Shown here: positions 32,601 to 43,335 of the stretch, piece by piece
Position numbering within the stretch: position 1 is the stretch's first letter
How the letters are laid out: each line of letters begins with the position of its first letter
Source of the DNA: Vombatus ursinus
Taxonomy: Eukaryota; Chordata; Mammalia; Diprotodontia; Vombatidae
NCBI RefSeq assembly: GCF_900497805.2
Contig: NW_020953950.1
Coordinates: 2,153,739-2,217,738, forward strand
Reading direction: 5' to 3'
Length of the DNA stretch: 64,000 nt
Notes under the pieces: model-generated
Database searches by the model: none
Told to the model about the DNA's origin: nothing
Seen by the model: only the letters and a program-made list of their open reading frames with translations
Made by a program: the position numbers and the translations under genes

Positions 32601-32711
32601 GTTTGTAAAAAGAAAAACAAGAGGGTAGGGGCAATTAGGAATTGAAAGTGATATAAAATAAAAAGCGGAAAGATTCAATATTGCATTTTTTCAAAAATGA
32701 AAAATTAATAT

Positions 32712-32965
32712 AAAGCAGCTATTCTCAAATTTTTGGGTCAGGCTTCTTTTATATTCTTCTAGATTACTAAATTACTAAAGACCCCCTAAAGAGCTTCAGT
32801 CTACATGGGTTATATTTATCAATATTTACTATATTCAAATTTATTCAAAAATTATTCAAAAGCATCTTGTTATTATGAATGTATTTTTGACCTTGAAGAT
32901 GCCCTGAAAGGGTCTCAGAGATCCCCAAGGATCCCCAGGCTGCACTCTGAGAACAGCTACTATTG
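32712..32965. mobile_element. hAT-Charlie-like MITE
   Basis: Ends are inverted repeats: gcagctattctcaaatt at the left and ctctgagaacagctac at the right. The inner phrase tacatgggttatatttatca is typical of a non-autonomous hAT. A different family from the ggttcttaacct-type MITEs in this window. Confidence 0.65.
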
Positions 32966-33029
32966 CATATTTGACTGGGTCTATATTAGCTCAGCAGAAT
33001 TGGGTATAGAAATGGTTGACATTCTTGTG

Positions 33030-33225
33030 TAGTCATTCACCTACATTGTCTTATGAGAGAGCCTAACAACCCTATGAGCTAGATCCAGATAAGGAAACTG
33101 AGGCTGAAGGACGCTATCTTGCCCTTGGTCATACAGCTAATAAGTATAAGAGCTGGGGTCAGAATCCAGGTTTTGCTAGACATAAGTACAATATATTATC
33201 TATTGTACCCCCACTGCCTCTCCAG
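33030..33225 (-). mobile_element. MIR fragment
   Basis: gataaggaaactgaggctga, cttggtcatacagctaataa, ctattgtacccccactgcc. Confidence 0.7.
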
Positions 33226-33317
33226 TGACTGAGGAGTTTGGCTCATCCCAGAGTGAATTAACACAATTGCACAGAATCATAGGTTTAGAGCTATAACTGT
33301 TCACACCAAAGAGATAT

Positions 33318-33405
33318 AGTTGAAATCGGTATCAGTTCATACAAGTCTTCAGAGGTTTTTCTGATCCATTCCCTTCCATCATTTCTCATAGTACAATAAT
33401 ATTGG
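33318..33405 (-). mobile_element. L1 ORF2 end fragment
   Basis: tcagttcatacaagtcttca and atttctcatagtacaataat are the antisense form of the L1 text seen at about 8,460-8,530. Confidence 0.65.
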
Positions 33406-33705
33406 CCATGGAGTCAGAAGACCTGGGTTCAGATCACGCCTCTAACACTTATAACCATTTAAGTGGGTTAGTCAATTAACCTCTCTAAGTCTCATTTTCT
33501 TCGTGAGGGCCTGGACTACATGACCTCTAAAATTCCTTATAGCTCTGGAGCTGTGGGCTTAATTTATCCCTCATTTTACAGGCCAAGAAACTGAGACACC
33601 AACTAGCCTAAGGCCACGTAGATAGCATGCATCAGAGGTGGAAACCCTGGCCTTCCCAGCTCCAAGTTCTGAATTTTATTCATTTTGCTACTCTGTCTCA
33701 CCTAT
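33405..33705. mobile_element. MIR3 (+) followed by MIR (-)
   Basis: 33,405-33,560 is sense (catggagtcagaagacctgg, tggactacatgacctctaaa). 33,560-33,705 is antisense (cattttacaggccaagaaac, ccttcccagctccaagttct). Confidence 0.7.
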
Positions 33706-34170
33706 GACTTCAGAGTTCATCCGCACTGTAAGTAATTAGCAAACCTGTGAGCTCCTCAAATGGAGCGCATTCAGGAATCCCCTGCTCTGCCGCTGTCCAG
33801 CAGCAGGGAGTCTGAACGACCCAAGTCCTTCCATCATACCCGGTTTTGCTGCAGTGACATTGCAGTGATACTGTGTTTGTGTTATGCTCTCCAGAGACAA
33901 TGATACATTTCAATGTTCAGTGCTGATCTTTCCCAAAGACCCAAGCTACTGAGTATGGCTGATGCAATCTATCTTCCGTAATTCAGATTGGTCTCCACGC
34001 AGCCCAAGCAGCCAGTTCTGATAAAAAGGTCTCAGACCAACTGATCTAGCCAGATGCCCTATTGGAATGTCATTTGCTGAAATTTTTCCCTTCTGGAGAA
34101 AAACACACAGACAACTTTTTGCACTGTTCAAATGACAGGAGGCGGTGGGGGAGGGGATGGGTCAATTTCC
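33706..34170. other. repeat-free island, candidate conserved non-coding DNA
   Basis: About 460 bases without a known repeat; includes gtaagtaattagcaaac and gctgatgcaatctat. No convincing open frame. Confidence 0.4.
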
Positions 34171-34179
34171 TAGGCACAC

Positions 34180-34405
34180 CAGGGCTTTGGCTATTCCAAC
34201 ATACCTGTGTGACCTTGGGCAAGTTACTCAAATCCTCACCTGTTTGGTTAATGATCTGTTTGTTAATCTCAAATTCCTAAAAAAAAAAAAATCACTGACA
34301 AATCACTCAACCTGCTTAGCTTTGATTACCTCATCTATAAAACGATGAAGCTGGTCTAGATGTCCTGTGAGGTCCTATGCAGCTTTCCATCCATGATCCT
34401 ATGAA
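34180..34405 (+). mobile_element. MIR3 with a short internal insertion
   Basis: gtgtgaccttgggcaagtta at the start and gctggtctagatgtcctgtg, gatcctatga at the end. 34,240-34,300 between them is A-rich and partly repeats the core. Confidence 0.65.
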
Positions 34406-34432
34406 AGATATAGTTTATTGAATGTAGGAGGT

Positions 34433-34665
34433 GGCACAGTGGATAAAGCACTGGACTTGGAGTCAGCAATCTTTGTTAGTTCAAATCCAGTCACAGACAC
34501 TTACTGGCTCTGTGACCCTGAGCAAGTCACTTAATCCTGTTTGCCTCAGTTTCCTCATCTGGAAAATGAGCTGAGAAGGAAATGGAAAACCACTGTAGTG
34601 TCTCTGTCAAGAAAATGGGGTCAGAAAGAGTCAAACACGACTGAAATGACTGAACAACAACAATA
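34433..34665 (+). mobile_element. MAR1 SINE
   Basis: ggcacagtggataaagcact, core, gctgagaaggaaatggaaaa, atggggtcagaaagagtcaa and a tgaacaacaacaa tail. Confidence 0.88.
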
Positions 34666-34784
34666 ATATAAACTTGAAAGAGTGTTATAGAAACAAGCCC
34701 TTCCTAGCCTGTAAATCTATAAGAATGAATCAATTCCCCGCTTGTTAGTTATTTGTTTGACAATCTCAAGTACTTAAAAACAAT

Positions 34785-35015
34785 AACTGGAATTATATAG
34801 CCCTTTAAAGTTCACAAAGTATTTTATACACATCATGTGACAGGTACTATGCACATTATAGTCTCAATTGTACAGATGGAGAAAATGAGGCTCAGAGAGA
34901 ATGAATGATTTACTTATGGTCCCCCAGCTAGTAAGTGCCAGAAGGGAGATGTGAACCCAGGTTTTCCTTGCGATACAAGTACAGTGTGCTGTTCTGTGAT
35001 ACACTACACCATCTC
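34785..35015 (-). mobile_element. THER1/MIR SINE
   Basis: agccctttaaagttcacaaa, aatgaggctcagagagaatg, gtgaacccaggttttcct. Confidence 0.72.
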
Positions 35016-35049
35016 TATTGGTGAAAAGGTTTTCCCAATGTAGAATGGA

Positions 35050-35240
35050 TTTGGTTCATAGGGTTCAGGAGTTAGAGCTGAAATTGTCATCTGGCCCAAC
35101 CACTTCCTCTCTATAGTCATGGAGGCTTCCAGCCTAGAGGAGGAGATGACTTGTCCAAGGTCACAAAGGTAAGTGACAGATTAAGATTTAGAACCCACGA
35201 TTTTTGATTCAAGGTCCAACCCTGTTACCACCAAACCATA
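35050..35240 (-). mobile_element. MIR3 SINE
   Basis: gtcatctggcccaaccactt, gacttgtccaaggtcacaaa, tgattcaaggtccaaccctg. Confidence 0.7.
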
Positions 35241-35439
35241 GTACAAACAGAATACTTTTGTCCTTTGACTAACTCATTTATAACTACTGGTCATTTTGTC
35301 ATTTCCTGCTCTCATAAAAATAGGACAAATAAGGTGTCCTTCACCCCTCTCCTCCCCCCAAAAAATGCTAGTTCTGTTTATGTGTGGGTTCTAGTTAATT
35401 AAGATTTTATTATATTTGAAAAGGAGGGAAATGAATAAA

Positions 35440-35745
35440 GGCAACTAGGTGGTACAGTGGATAGAGCACTGGGCCTGAAGTCAGGAAGACTTGAGTTCAA
35501 ATCCAGCCTCAGACACTTATTAGCAGTGTGACTTTGGGCAAGTCACTTTAAAAAAAAAATCACTATTCGACTCAGTTTCCCCATCAGTAAAATGTGGGAA
35601 ATCATAGTATCTACCTCCCAGGATTCTCAGGAGGATCAAATGCATCAATATTTGTAAAGGCCTTAGCATAGTACCTGGCACATAGTAGGTGCTCTATAAA
35701 TGCTAGTGATTATTAGCATCATTATGATGATGATGATGATGATTT
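35440..35745 (+). mobile_element. THER1 SINE, full length
   Basis: ggcaactaggtggtacagtg to tagtaggtgctctataaatg with a (ATG)n tail. An A-run of ten bases sits in the middle of the core near 35,550. Confidence 0.85.
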
Positions 35746-35747
35746 CA

Positions 35748-35900
35748 ACTTAACATCATAGATTTGGACTAGTCCAATGCCCTCATTTTACAGATAAGGA
35801 CAGTAATATCTGAGAAGTTTAAGTAATCTACCCACCAATACAGAGGTAAGAAAGTGTAGGGCCAAGATTTGAGATCTTTTCACTCCAATGCTAGTGGGAA
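35748..35900 (-). mobile_element. MIR3 fragment
   Basis: catagatttggactagtcca, cattttacagataaggacag, ccaagatttgagatcttttc. 35,901-36,134 is unassigned. Confidence 0.6.
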
Positions 35901-36134
35901 TTGGTAAACATGAGCTCCAGCTCCATTATGTCCCTCTGTATGTAGAGAAGACAATTAAAGATGAAAACCATGTAAGAGAAAATAAATATAACTAATCCAG
36001 TAAAAGTAGCAGCAGGTTGAGGACAGAAAATCTTCAGGGGGCAGAATGACCAAAAGAGTCCACCTAGAAGTGGCCACACTTTTTGTAAAGATAAAAAGTT
36101 GTCTGCTCTATTTGCAAACATACTTAGCCTTTTT

Positions 36135-36300
36135 TTCTTAGTGGCCTGGGCTATCTCTGGAGGGAGGGGCTTCTACCTCACCGGTGGTCTTCAAGAAAAG
36201 GCTAGATGACCACTTATCAAGGACATCATAGAGTTTTTGTTCAGGCATTGATTATGCTATATTACTTTGGGGTCCCTCCCAACTCTGAGATTCTGATCAA
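36135..36300 (+). mobile_element. CR1/L3 3' end
   Basis: agtggcctgggctatctctg, tggtcttcaagaaaaggcta, gatgaccacttatcaaggac, caactctgagattctgatc. 36,301-36,479 is unassigned. Confidence 0.8.
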
Positions 36301-36479
36301 TGACATCATTGTCTCAATCCTATTTGACTAAACCCGAGGGCCTTCAAGGGGAGAATGGGATTGAAAAAAAAAAAAGGTTATCCAAAGCCTGCAGTCCTCC
36401 TAAGAAATTCATCTGTTGGCTCTAGACCTCGGGATAGATTTGGCCCCTTCATTCCATACTCTTTCCCCCTATTAGAAGA

Positions 36480-37380
36480 GAATTTGATTGGAGAGGATGA
36501 GAATAATTAGCTTGGAAAAGAGAAGGCTTAGAAAGGCCTTGATAGTTGTCACCAAGTGTTTGAAGAATGATCAGAAGAGGAATTACACAGATTCTTCTCG
36601 ACTCCTCTGGGCAGAACCAAGAACAATGAAAGCTACTTTATATCAGGAAAATCTTCCTAACAATTAGACCTATACAACCATGGAAAGGCTGCCTCAGCAA
36701 GTGAGTCCCCAGTCCTTGTGATGGGGTTGGAATCTGGGCCCGAGAAAGGAAAAACCCTGGACTTTCCCACGTGGCCAAATCTCTGGAGTTCACCTGAGGC
36801 TATAATCCCTTCAACTAGCCTTTCACTGTGACTATACTCTCCCCTCCATTGTCTTACCTCCCTATGGCCCCCGGGGCCATTTCCCACCCTTAATCCTAGC
36901 AAGGCTCCATTCTCCCTTGGCCAGGAGGTCCAGGTCTCAGGAGTTCTGTTCACCCCAGCTTACTAGCCACTCCCATCCAGATCTCCTTAGGCCCTTCCTC
37001 CCCGTCACCCCAAACTACTTGGCCACTGCTAGATCCCTCCCACAGTCTTTCTGTATATAAGGTCCATCTTGTCCCTATTAAGAGGCTCTGATGCTTAGAA
37101 TCTAGCCAATAGTCCATAGATGCTCAGATTCCTTAAGAGTCTAGCTAATGTGGCGAATCTTCAATAAACCTTGTTTTTGGCTGCAAGAAGGCTTGGGTCG
37201 AATTTTTTTGGGCAAGACCCAGGTGTCGTGATTTGGGGATTCCAGGACCCCTAACCTCTAGACCATATCACTTGGGGCTATGCAAGCAAAGACTACATGA
37301 CCACCTGTTATGGATATGTTATGGAAGAGGTCTTTGTTCATGCATGTGTTCAACTAGATGGCCTGTGATCATAGAATCGT
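36480..37380 (+). mobile_element. CR1/L3 3' end, split by a solo LTR
   Basis: 36,480-36,718 (ggaaaagagaaggcttagaa, ggaaaatcttcctaacaatt, aaggctgcctcagcaagtga) continues at 37,271-37,380 (actacatgaccacctgttat, caactagatggcctgtgatc). Confidence 0.8.
36719..37270 (+). mobile_element. solo LTR fossil, gammaretrovirus-like (ERV1 class)
   Basis: 552 bases from tgatgggg to ccatatca, flanked by a 4-base TSD, cttg, at 36,715-36,718 and 37,271-37,274. TATA box near 37,054 and AATAAA at 37,163-37,168. No internal coding part remains. The 4-base TSD points to the ERV1 class. Younger than the CR1/L3 it lies in; probably left by recombination between two LTRs. Confidence 0.8.
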
Positions 37381-37576
37381 GGAAATAGAATAGGACGGGA
37401 TCTTAGAGTGCATCAAGGCCACCACCACTCCAACCCCTTTTACAGATGAAGAAAATGAGGTCCACAGAGGTGAAATAACTTGCCCAGGGTCACAAAGCTA
37501 ATAGGTATCTGAGACAGGTTTCGAACTCTTCTCTGAAAGCCCAATGTTCAATCCACTGCACCACACTGTGAGGTAT
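37365..37576 (-). mobile_element. MIR3 SINE
   Basis: gatcatagaatcgtggaaat, cagatgaagaaaatgaggtc, cttgcccagggtcacaaagc, caatccactgcaccac. Confidence 0.8.
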
Positions 37577-38004
37577 TTTCCAGCTCTGAAACCCTGCACG
37601 TCTATGATTCCTGCTGAAAAAATAAAATAAAAAAAAACCAGAAGGCATTTGCAAGCCCCTCCTGCTGCTGGAGAGTTGGCAGGAAAGCTCTGGAATCCCT
37701 GCCAAGTCATTTCAGAATTTTCTTAAGAGGATATAGGAAAACAGAACCTTGATGAGCACAAAGCCTTTCCAAGAAACCTCTGTAGCCACAAAGGAATTTT
37801 TATGAAGGTGAGCCACCCCAGAACTAACTGCCAAAAACAAAACCCCAAACCCAACTAATCATCTCTTCCTCATTTAAACAAAGACCTGAATGACAATAAG
37901 TGAGAAACCAGAGCCAGTGGACAACAGGGCCCCTTCTGATTGCCTCGTTTTCCTGTTTATTCTATTGTGTCCTAGGTTGAAATCTTTGGTCTTGTAGCAT
38001 TTCA
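37577..38004. other. no gene or known repeat seen
   Basis: About 430 bases. Small minus-strand frames of 65-71 codons partly overlap the MIR3 and show no domain. Confidence 0.4.
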
Positions 38005-38100
38005 TATAGATAGATAGATACACACATACACATATATATATACACACATATACATATACATATATATCCACATATATATTATATTAATTATATTATATTT
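38005..38100. repeat. (GATA)n and (TA/CATATA)n microsatellite
   Basis: tagatagatagata, then runs of cacacata and tatata. Confidence 0.9.
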
Positions 38101-38234
38101 TTATAACCCACCAAGACATGAAAATCTTAATCGCTGAACAGGAAATCAAGGCCATTCAAATGGAACCAAGGGTGTGTCAAAAAAATAAAACCACAATGAA
38201 ATCCGTTTGGAGGGAAGGCAAATGGTAAGAATGG

Positions 38235-38435
38235 GAAAGGTCTTCTGTGTGAGGCAGTAAAGGAGTCACAGCACCTGAGTGCGAATCCCAGCTCTGCCAC
38301 TTAGCAGCTGGAGGACTTTGGACAAGTCAATTGCCCATTCTGGGACTCAGTTTCCTCATCTGTAAAATGAAGAAGTTAGACCCAATAGACTCTAAGGTTC
38401 TTCCCAGTTCTAGATCTGTGATCTTATGTTCTACC
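38235..38435 (+). mobile_element. MIR/MIR3 SINE
   Basis: gtgcgaatcccagctctgcc, ggacaagtcaattgcccatt, gaagaagttagacccaatag, agttctagatctgtgatct. Confidence 0.78.
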
Positions 38436-38599
38436 TCTTTCTAGATTATTTGAAAATAATTTCCACTGAGCCCAAGAGACTCCAACTTATAAAGAACTGC
38501 CTTATTCCAATATACACCAATGAGCCCAAGAGAACATTGCCTTTCTGATAATGCAAAACATCAGACTTTGGGAGATTTAAGGTGAAGGGAAAGGTGGTA

Positions 38600-39040
38600 G
38601 CCAATAATTCAATTCAATTCAACAGTATTTATAAAATGCTTACAATAAATAAGACGTTGTGCTAAGAGCTGAGGATACAAAAAAATTAAACATTAATAAA
38701 TAACTTATAAGTCCCTGTTCTCAAGGAACCTACATTCTGTTGGAGAAAGGGAGGTATCATGTAGGCAGATAATTAAATACAAGACATATACAAAGTAATG
38801 TGAGAAGGGGATCATTAACAACTGAACGAGGGAACAAAGGAGTCTGTTAGAGGTGGCACTTGAGCTCAACCTAGTAATTAATAATCAAATTCTGGAGGTA
38901 GAGGTGAGAAGGGTGTGACTTCTAGGCAGAGAGAACCAGCCTTTGCAAAGGCACCTGTGCCGGCAGGAGATCGAGTGTCCTGTATGGGAAACAGCAGAGG
39001 TCACTTCAGCTGGAATTCAATAGTCCTTGGTTGTATCGGT
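38600..39040 (-). mobile_element. L2 3' region, about 440 bases
   Basis: attcaattcaattcaac tail, gtgctaagagctgaggatac, ctcaaggaacctacattctg, cttctaggcagagagaacca, ctttgcaaaggcacctgtgc. 39,041-39,284 is unassigned. Confidence 0.8.
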
Positions 39041-39284
39041 GACATCAAATGAGGCCTCTGGACAGAGTGTGGGAACCATATGGCAGAATGGGAAAAGGAC
39101 TGAATTCCCCCACCAACCTACTCTACAGACAAGTTTAATACATTCTATTTATACGTATTCCTATAGAATTCCTAAAGCCCCTTCTACTTATAAATCCATA
39201 ACCCCATAGCCTCCCCTGCTAGATTATAAATTCCATATGCACAGCTAAATGAGCTAAAAATGTGTTGGGTGTTGTTGGTGCTGT

Positions 39285-39827
39285 TGGGCATGGAAGTTTG
39301 GAGAGGCAGGAATATGATAAGCCTGTTGTGTGAGATAGATGAAGTTTCCTCAGTACTAAAACTCATAAATGCCCTTTGTACCCCCAAAGCAGTAAAACAT
39401 GATGAATCTACAAACATTAACCTGTGCTCTAATTCCTCCAGCAAGGTAAAAATTACAAAAGACTGCTAGCTTAACCACCAGGGGCTTCCTGCTTATCTGT
39501 CTCTAGGCGGGACTTCTAAATGGTTATCCAAAGTCCTCCTGATTCTTTTTCTCTAGGCAAATATTTCCAAATAAGGGTTTTAGAAAACCGCCATTTAGAT
39601 TGCGCACCCCGAAACTCAGTCAATGGGAAGAAGGGTTCAGAAATAGGGAGGGGGTATCACATTAGGGCTATAAAACTTTACTTCTCACAGCTAGCAGGTG
39701 CACTCCCTGGCTGTCACTGCTCGAGTGACGAGGGCTGTGCCCTTTCTCATGAGAAAGAATAAAACCTTTTCTGATCTCTGACTCAGCCTCCAAACTTTTA
39801 ATTCTAGTGTGGCCGTTGTCCCACACA
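39285..39827 (+). mobile_element. solo LTR fossil (ERV)
   Basis: TATAAAA at 39,669-39,675 and AATAAA at 39,758-39,763 give the LTR order, with an end ...gtcccacaca. With the start at tgggcatgg the flanks ctgt (39,281-39,284 and 39,828-39,831) form a 4-base TSD; a start at 39,261 (tgtgttggg) is the alternative. No internal region is present. Confidence 0.68.
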
Positions 39828-39867
39828 CTGTTATATGTTAAGTGTGACACTCCTGGTATGGCAACTC

Positions 39868-40022
39868 CCTCCATTGTAATTTACAATCGTAGTCCAATGG
39901 AGGACCGAGAGATTGAGATTTGTCTTTGGTCACACAGCCAGGGTGCATCAGAGTCAGGACGTGAACCCAGGTCTTTCTAACTCCAAGGCTGTTGCTCTAG
40001 CCACTATGACACACTACTTCCT
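39868..40022 (-). mobile_element. MIR fragment
   Basis: tggtcacacagccagggtgc, gacgtgaacccaggtctttc, ctctagccactatgacac. Confidence 0.68.
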
Positions 40023-40088
40023 CACTCATCAAATCAGAGAACTTAAGTGAAAAGAATGATTAATATATGTGTGTCTATGTGTACGTTG

Positions 40089-40329
40089 GACAGCTAGGGG
40101 GCACCACAGTGCATACAGCTCTGGATCTGGAGTCAGGAAGACTCTGTCTTTGTGAGTTCAAAACTAGCCTCAGACACTTTCTAGCTGTGTGACCCTGGAC
40201 AAGTCACTTAGCCCTGTCTGCCTTAGTTTCCTCATCTGGAAAATGAACTGGAGAAGGAAATGGCAAACCACTCTAGTATCTGCCAACAAAACCCCAAATG
40301 GGGTCACGAAGAGTCAGACAAAACAAACA
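40089..40329 (+). mobile_element. MAR1 SINE
   Basis: acagctagggggcaccacag, cttagtttcctcatctggaa, ccccaaatggggtcacgaag, ending agacaaaacaaac. Confidence 0.9.
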
Positions 40330-40365
40330 CCTAAAATATATACTCATATATACATATATATTTAT

Positions 40366-40420
40366 GGAGAGAGAGACAGAGACAGAGAGAGACAGAGAGA
40401 GACAGAGAGAGACAGAGTCA
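40366..40420. repeat. (GAGACA)n microsatellite
   Basis: gagagacagagacagaga repeats soon after the MAR1 tail. Confidence 0.88.
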
Positions 40421-40429
40421 GAACAGACA

Positions 40430-40792
40430 CAACCAGAAAACAATAATTTCAATAGAGGAAGAAATAAGACAAGTCATTAAATAATCACCCTTAAAATTAG
40501 TTCATTTTTCAATTAGTGTTCAATTAGTAGATTTATTCAAATCTTCAAAGTACAAATCATTGTATATTACATAGATTATTCATAAATACAGAAAATGGGA
40601 GAGACTGCTGAATACCTTTTATGAGGCAGATATGGTATTAATTTTAAAACCTAGCCAAGACAATAAAAAAGAAAGTCACATCTCCATTTCCCTAATGAGC
40701 ACAAATGAATGACAATCACAATCCCAAAAGAACTTAAAAGTCTTAAATATTGTACTGAATAACAAGAAGAAATTGAATAGGGATCAGTTTAA
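40430..40792 (+). mobile_element. L1 ORF2 reverse transcriptase fragment
   Basis: 40,625-40,712 encodes EADMVLILKPSQDNKKE and ISISLMSTNE, which match the L1 blocks ..LIPKPxKD...YRPISLMN. Cut at both ends. 40,793-40,970 is unassigned. Confidence 0.65.
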
Positions 40793-40974
40793 AGTCTTAA
40801 ACTTGGGTTCAAAAACTCAGTTTCATCAATACCAACTAGAGTAGGTGTGGCTGGATAACAGCATGTCTGAAAATGCCTGGGGGTTATTAGTAGACATGAT
40901 CTCTTCTTGCATTACAGTGTTCCATCTTGGTTTCAGTTCTACCTGTCTGAGCACTCTTCGTGCTCAATCTCTGT

Positions 40975-42255
40975 GGGATCATCACCCATAGCCTTCCCTT
41001 TTAACTGTAGGTCTACCCCCATACTCTTTCTGGGGCTTTTGATTCTTCTTTCTCAGTGACCTCATCAGCTCCTATGGGTTCAATCATCAATCATCATCAC
41101 CACCACCACCATCATCATCATCATCTCTATGCAGATGATTCCTCTATCTACCTACCCACCTACCTATCTACCTGTTTATCTATTGATATCAATATAAATA
41201 TAGCCTAGTTGCTCCAGAGCTCTACTGCCATGACCAACTATCTAATTGGCGCCATGAATTGATGTCCTATAGGCATCTCAAATTCAACATGTCCAAAACA
41301 GAATTCATGAACTTCCCCCCAAACCCACACCTCTTCTAAACTTCTCTATTCCTATAGAGGACTTGTTGTTGTTCAGTCGTTTCAGTCTCCAACTCTTCAT
41401 GACCCTATTTGGGGTTTTCTTGGCAGAAATACTGAAGTGGTTTGTCATTTTACAGATGAGGAAACCAAGGCAAACGGTGTTAAGTGACGTGCCTAGGTTC
41501 ACACAGCTAGGCAGTCTCTGAGGTCAGATTTGAACACAGGAAGATAAGTCTTCCTGATTCCAAGCCTAGAACTGTATCCACTGTGCCATCTAGCTGCCCT
41601 CCTATAAAGGACACCATCACCTTTGTGATCACTCAGGTATACAGCCTCAGAGGCATCATTAACTCATCACTCTCTATCATTTGATGTATCCAATCAGTTA
41701 CTAAGTCTCGTATATTCTACCTGCACAGTATCTCTTGTATCTGTCCACTTCACTTACAACATAACCACCCTAGCCAGACCCTCATCATCACTCACCTAGA
41801 TGATTATAATAGCCTCTTGATTGGTTTCCCTTTCTCCAGTCTGTCTACTTTCCAATCTGCCTTCCAAATGGGTAAGTGCCAAAATGATATTTCTAATGCA
41901 CCAATCTGTCCATGTTACTCACCAGCTCAATAAATCTTGTTGCTCCCTATTACCTCCAGGATCAAATGCAAGCTTGTGTTTAGCTTCATAATCCCTTTAT
42001 AATCTGACTTTGACCCAATTTCCCAGGCTTACCATACATTATCCCCTTTCACAAACCCTATGATCAAACAAGATAGTTCGTTCTGCTATTCCTCCCATAC
42101 AATATTCTTCCTTGTTCAATATTCATCCTTTCTTGTTGTCTGCCCCATTAAATCTGTGAGTTCCTTGACAGCCAGGACTATCTTTTGTATCCCCAGTGCT
42201 TTGCACAGTGCCCAGCATATAGTAGGCACTTAAGAAATATTTATAGATTGATCAA
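40975..42255 (+). mobile_element. long L2 copy, split by MAR1
   Basis: Runs from the L2 ORF (tctatgcagatgattcctct, gcatctcaaattcaacatgt) across ctattacctccaggatcaaa to the 3' end cacagtgcccagcatatagt, aagaaatatttatag. It holds (ATC)n and (CTAC)n expansions at 41,087-41,185. About 1.05 kb without the SINE. Confidence 0.85.
41363..41600 (-). mobile_element. MAR1 SINE with TSD
   Basis: ttgttgttgttcagtcgttt to ccatctagctgccct. TSD cctatagaggac at 41,351-41,362 and cctataaaggac at 41,601-41,612, one mismatch in 12. Confidence 0.93.
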
Positions 42256-42520
42256 TTCTTCCTGTCTCCATCTTTTTGGAATGCTCTCTCTCCTTCACTT
42301 TGCTTCTAAGCATCCATAATTTCCTTCACATCTCAGCTCAATGGTCACCTCCTATGAGAGGCATTTCCAAATTCCCCAATGACTGATGCCTTCCCAATAG
42401 AATGTAAGCTCCTTGAGGCCAGGAACTTTCTCCTTTTTGTCTTTGCTTACCTAGTGCCTAACAGCACCTGGTACACAGTAAACATTTAATAAATGCTCTT
42501 TGATTGATTGATTAGTCAAC
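42256..42520 (+). mobile_element. second L2 3' end
   Basis: ttggaatgctctctctcctt, gaatgtaagctccttgaggc, aacatttaataaatgctctt and a (GATT)n tail. Placed directly after the end of the longer L2. Confidence 0.85.
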
Positions 42521-42951
42521 CTAAAGTGCAATTGGAGTCAACAGTGGGATAAGACAGCAAAGAAAGAGAACGCAACCTTAGCATGCACTGAGAGAAGCCT
42601 GTTATCAAGATGATAACAAGATGATAGGACCACTGTAGGTGGCCCCAGTCTGACCAGATCTGTAGTACTGTGTTCAGTTCTGAGAACCAAATTTTGAAAA
42701 GGCAGTGATCAGTTGGGGAGAATGCAGAGGAGGGTAATAATAATAATAATAATAAACTTCATTTGCACAGCACTTAAAATTCTGCACCATGTTTCAAGTA
42801 CCACAATTTTATAGGTGTCATTGTCACTAGGTGTGATATTACTATCTGAAGATAAACTGAGGTTCAGGTAGATTTAAACAATTTGTCCCATATTAATACC
42901 ATTAGTAAATGTCAGAGGTAGGATCTGAACCCACATCTTCCTAATCCCAGG

Positions 42952-43335
42952 AGCAGCTAGGGGGCACCATACTGGATAGAACGCTGGGCTTGGAATCAGG
43001 AAGACTCATCTTCATGAATTCAAATCTGGCCTCAGACACTTAGCTGTGTGACCCTGGGCAAGTCACTTAACCCTGTTTGCCTCAGCTTTCTCATCTGTAA
43101 CATGAGCTAGAGCACTGGCCCTGGAGTTAGGAGGACCTGAGTTCAAATCCAGCCTCAGACACTTACTAACTGTGTGACCCTGGGCAAGTCACTTGCCTCA
43201 GGAAAGAAAAGAAAAAAAATTAAATAAATAAAATGAGCTGGAGAAGGAAATGGCAAACAACTCCAGTATCTTTGCCAAGAAAAACCCAAATGGGGTCACA
43301 AAGATTCAGACACAACTAAAATGACTAAACAGTGA
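42952..43335 (+). mobile_element. MAR1 SINE with TSD, itself split by SINE1
   Basis: Head and core at 42,952-43,108, tail at 43,240-43,335 (gccaagaaaaacccaaatgg, atgactaaacagtga). TSD cttcctaatcccagg at 42,937-42,951 and cttcctaatgccagg at 43,336-43,350. Confidence 0.92.
43109..43229 (+). mobile_element. short SINE1/WSINE, 5'-truncated
   Basis: Starts at agagcactggccctggag, ends in an A-rich tail. TSD aacatgagct at 43,099-43,108 and aaaatgagct at 43,230-43,239, inside the MAR1. Confidence 0.88.

Noticed and set aside
36657-36953. 98-codon minus-strand frame
   Set aside because: Lies antisense in the solo LTR.
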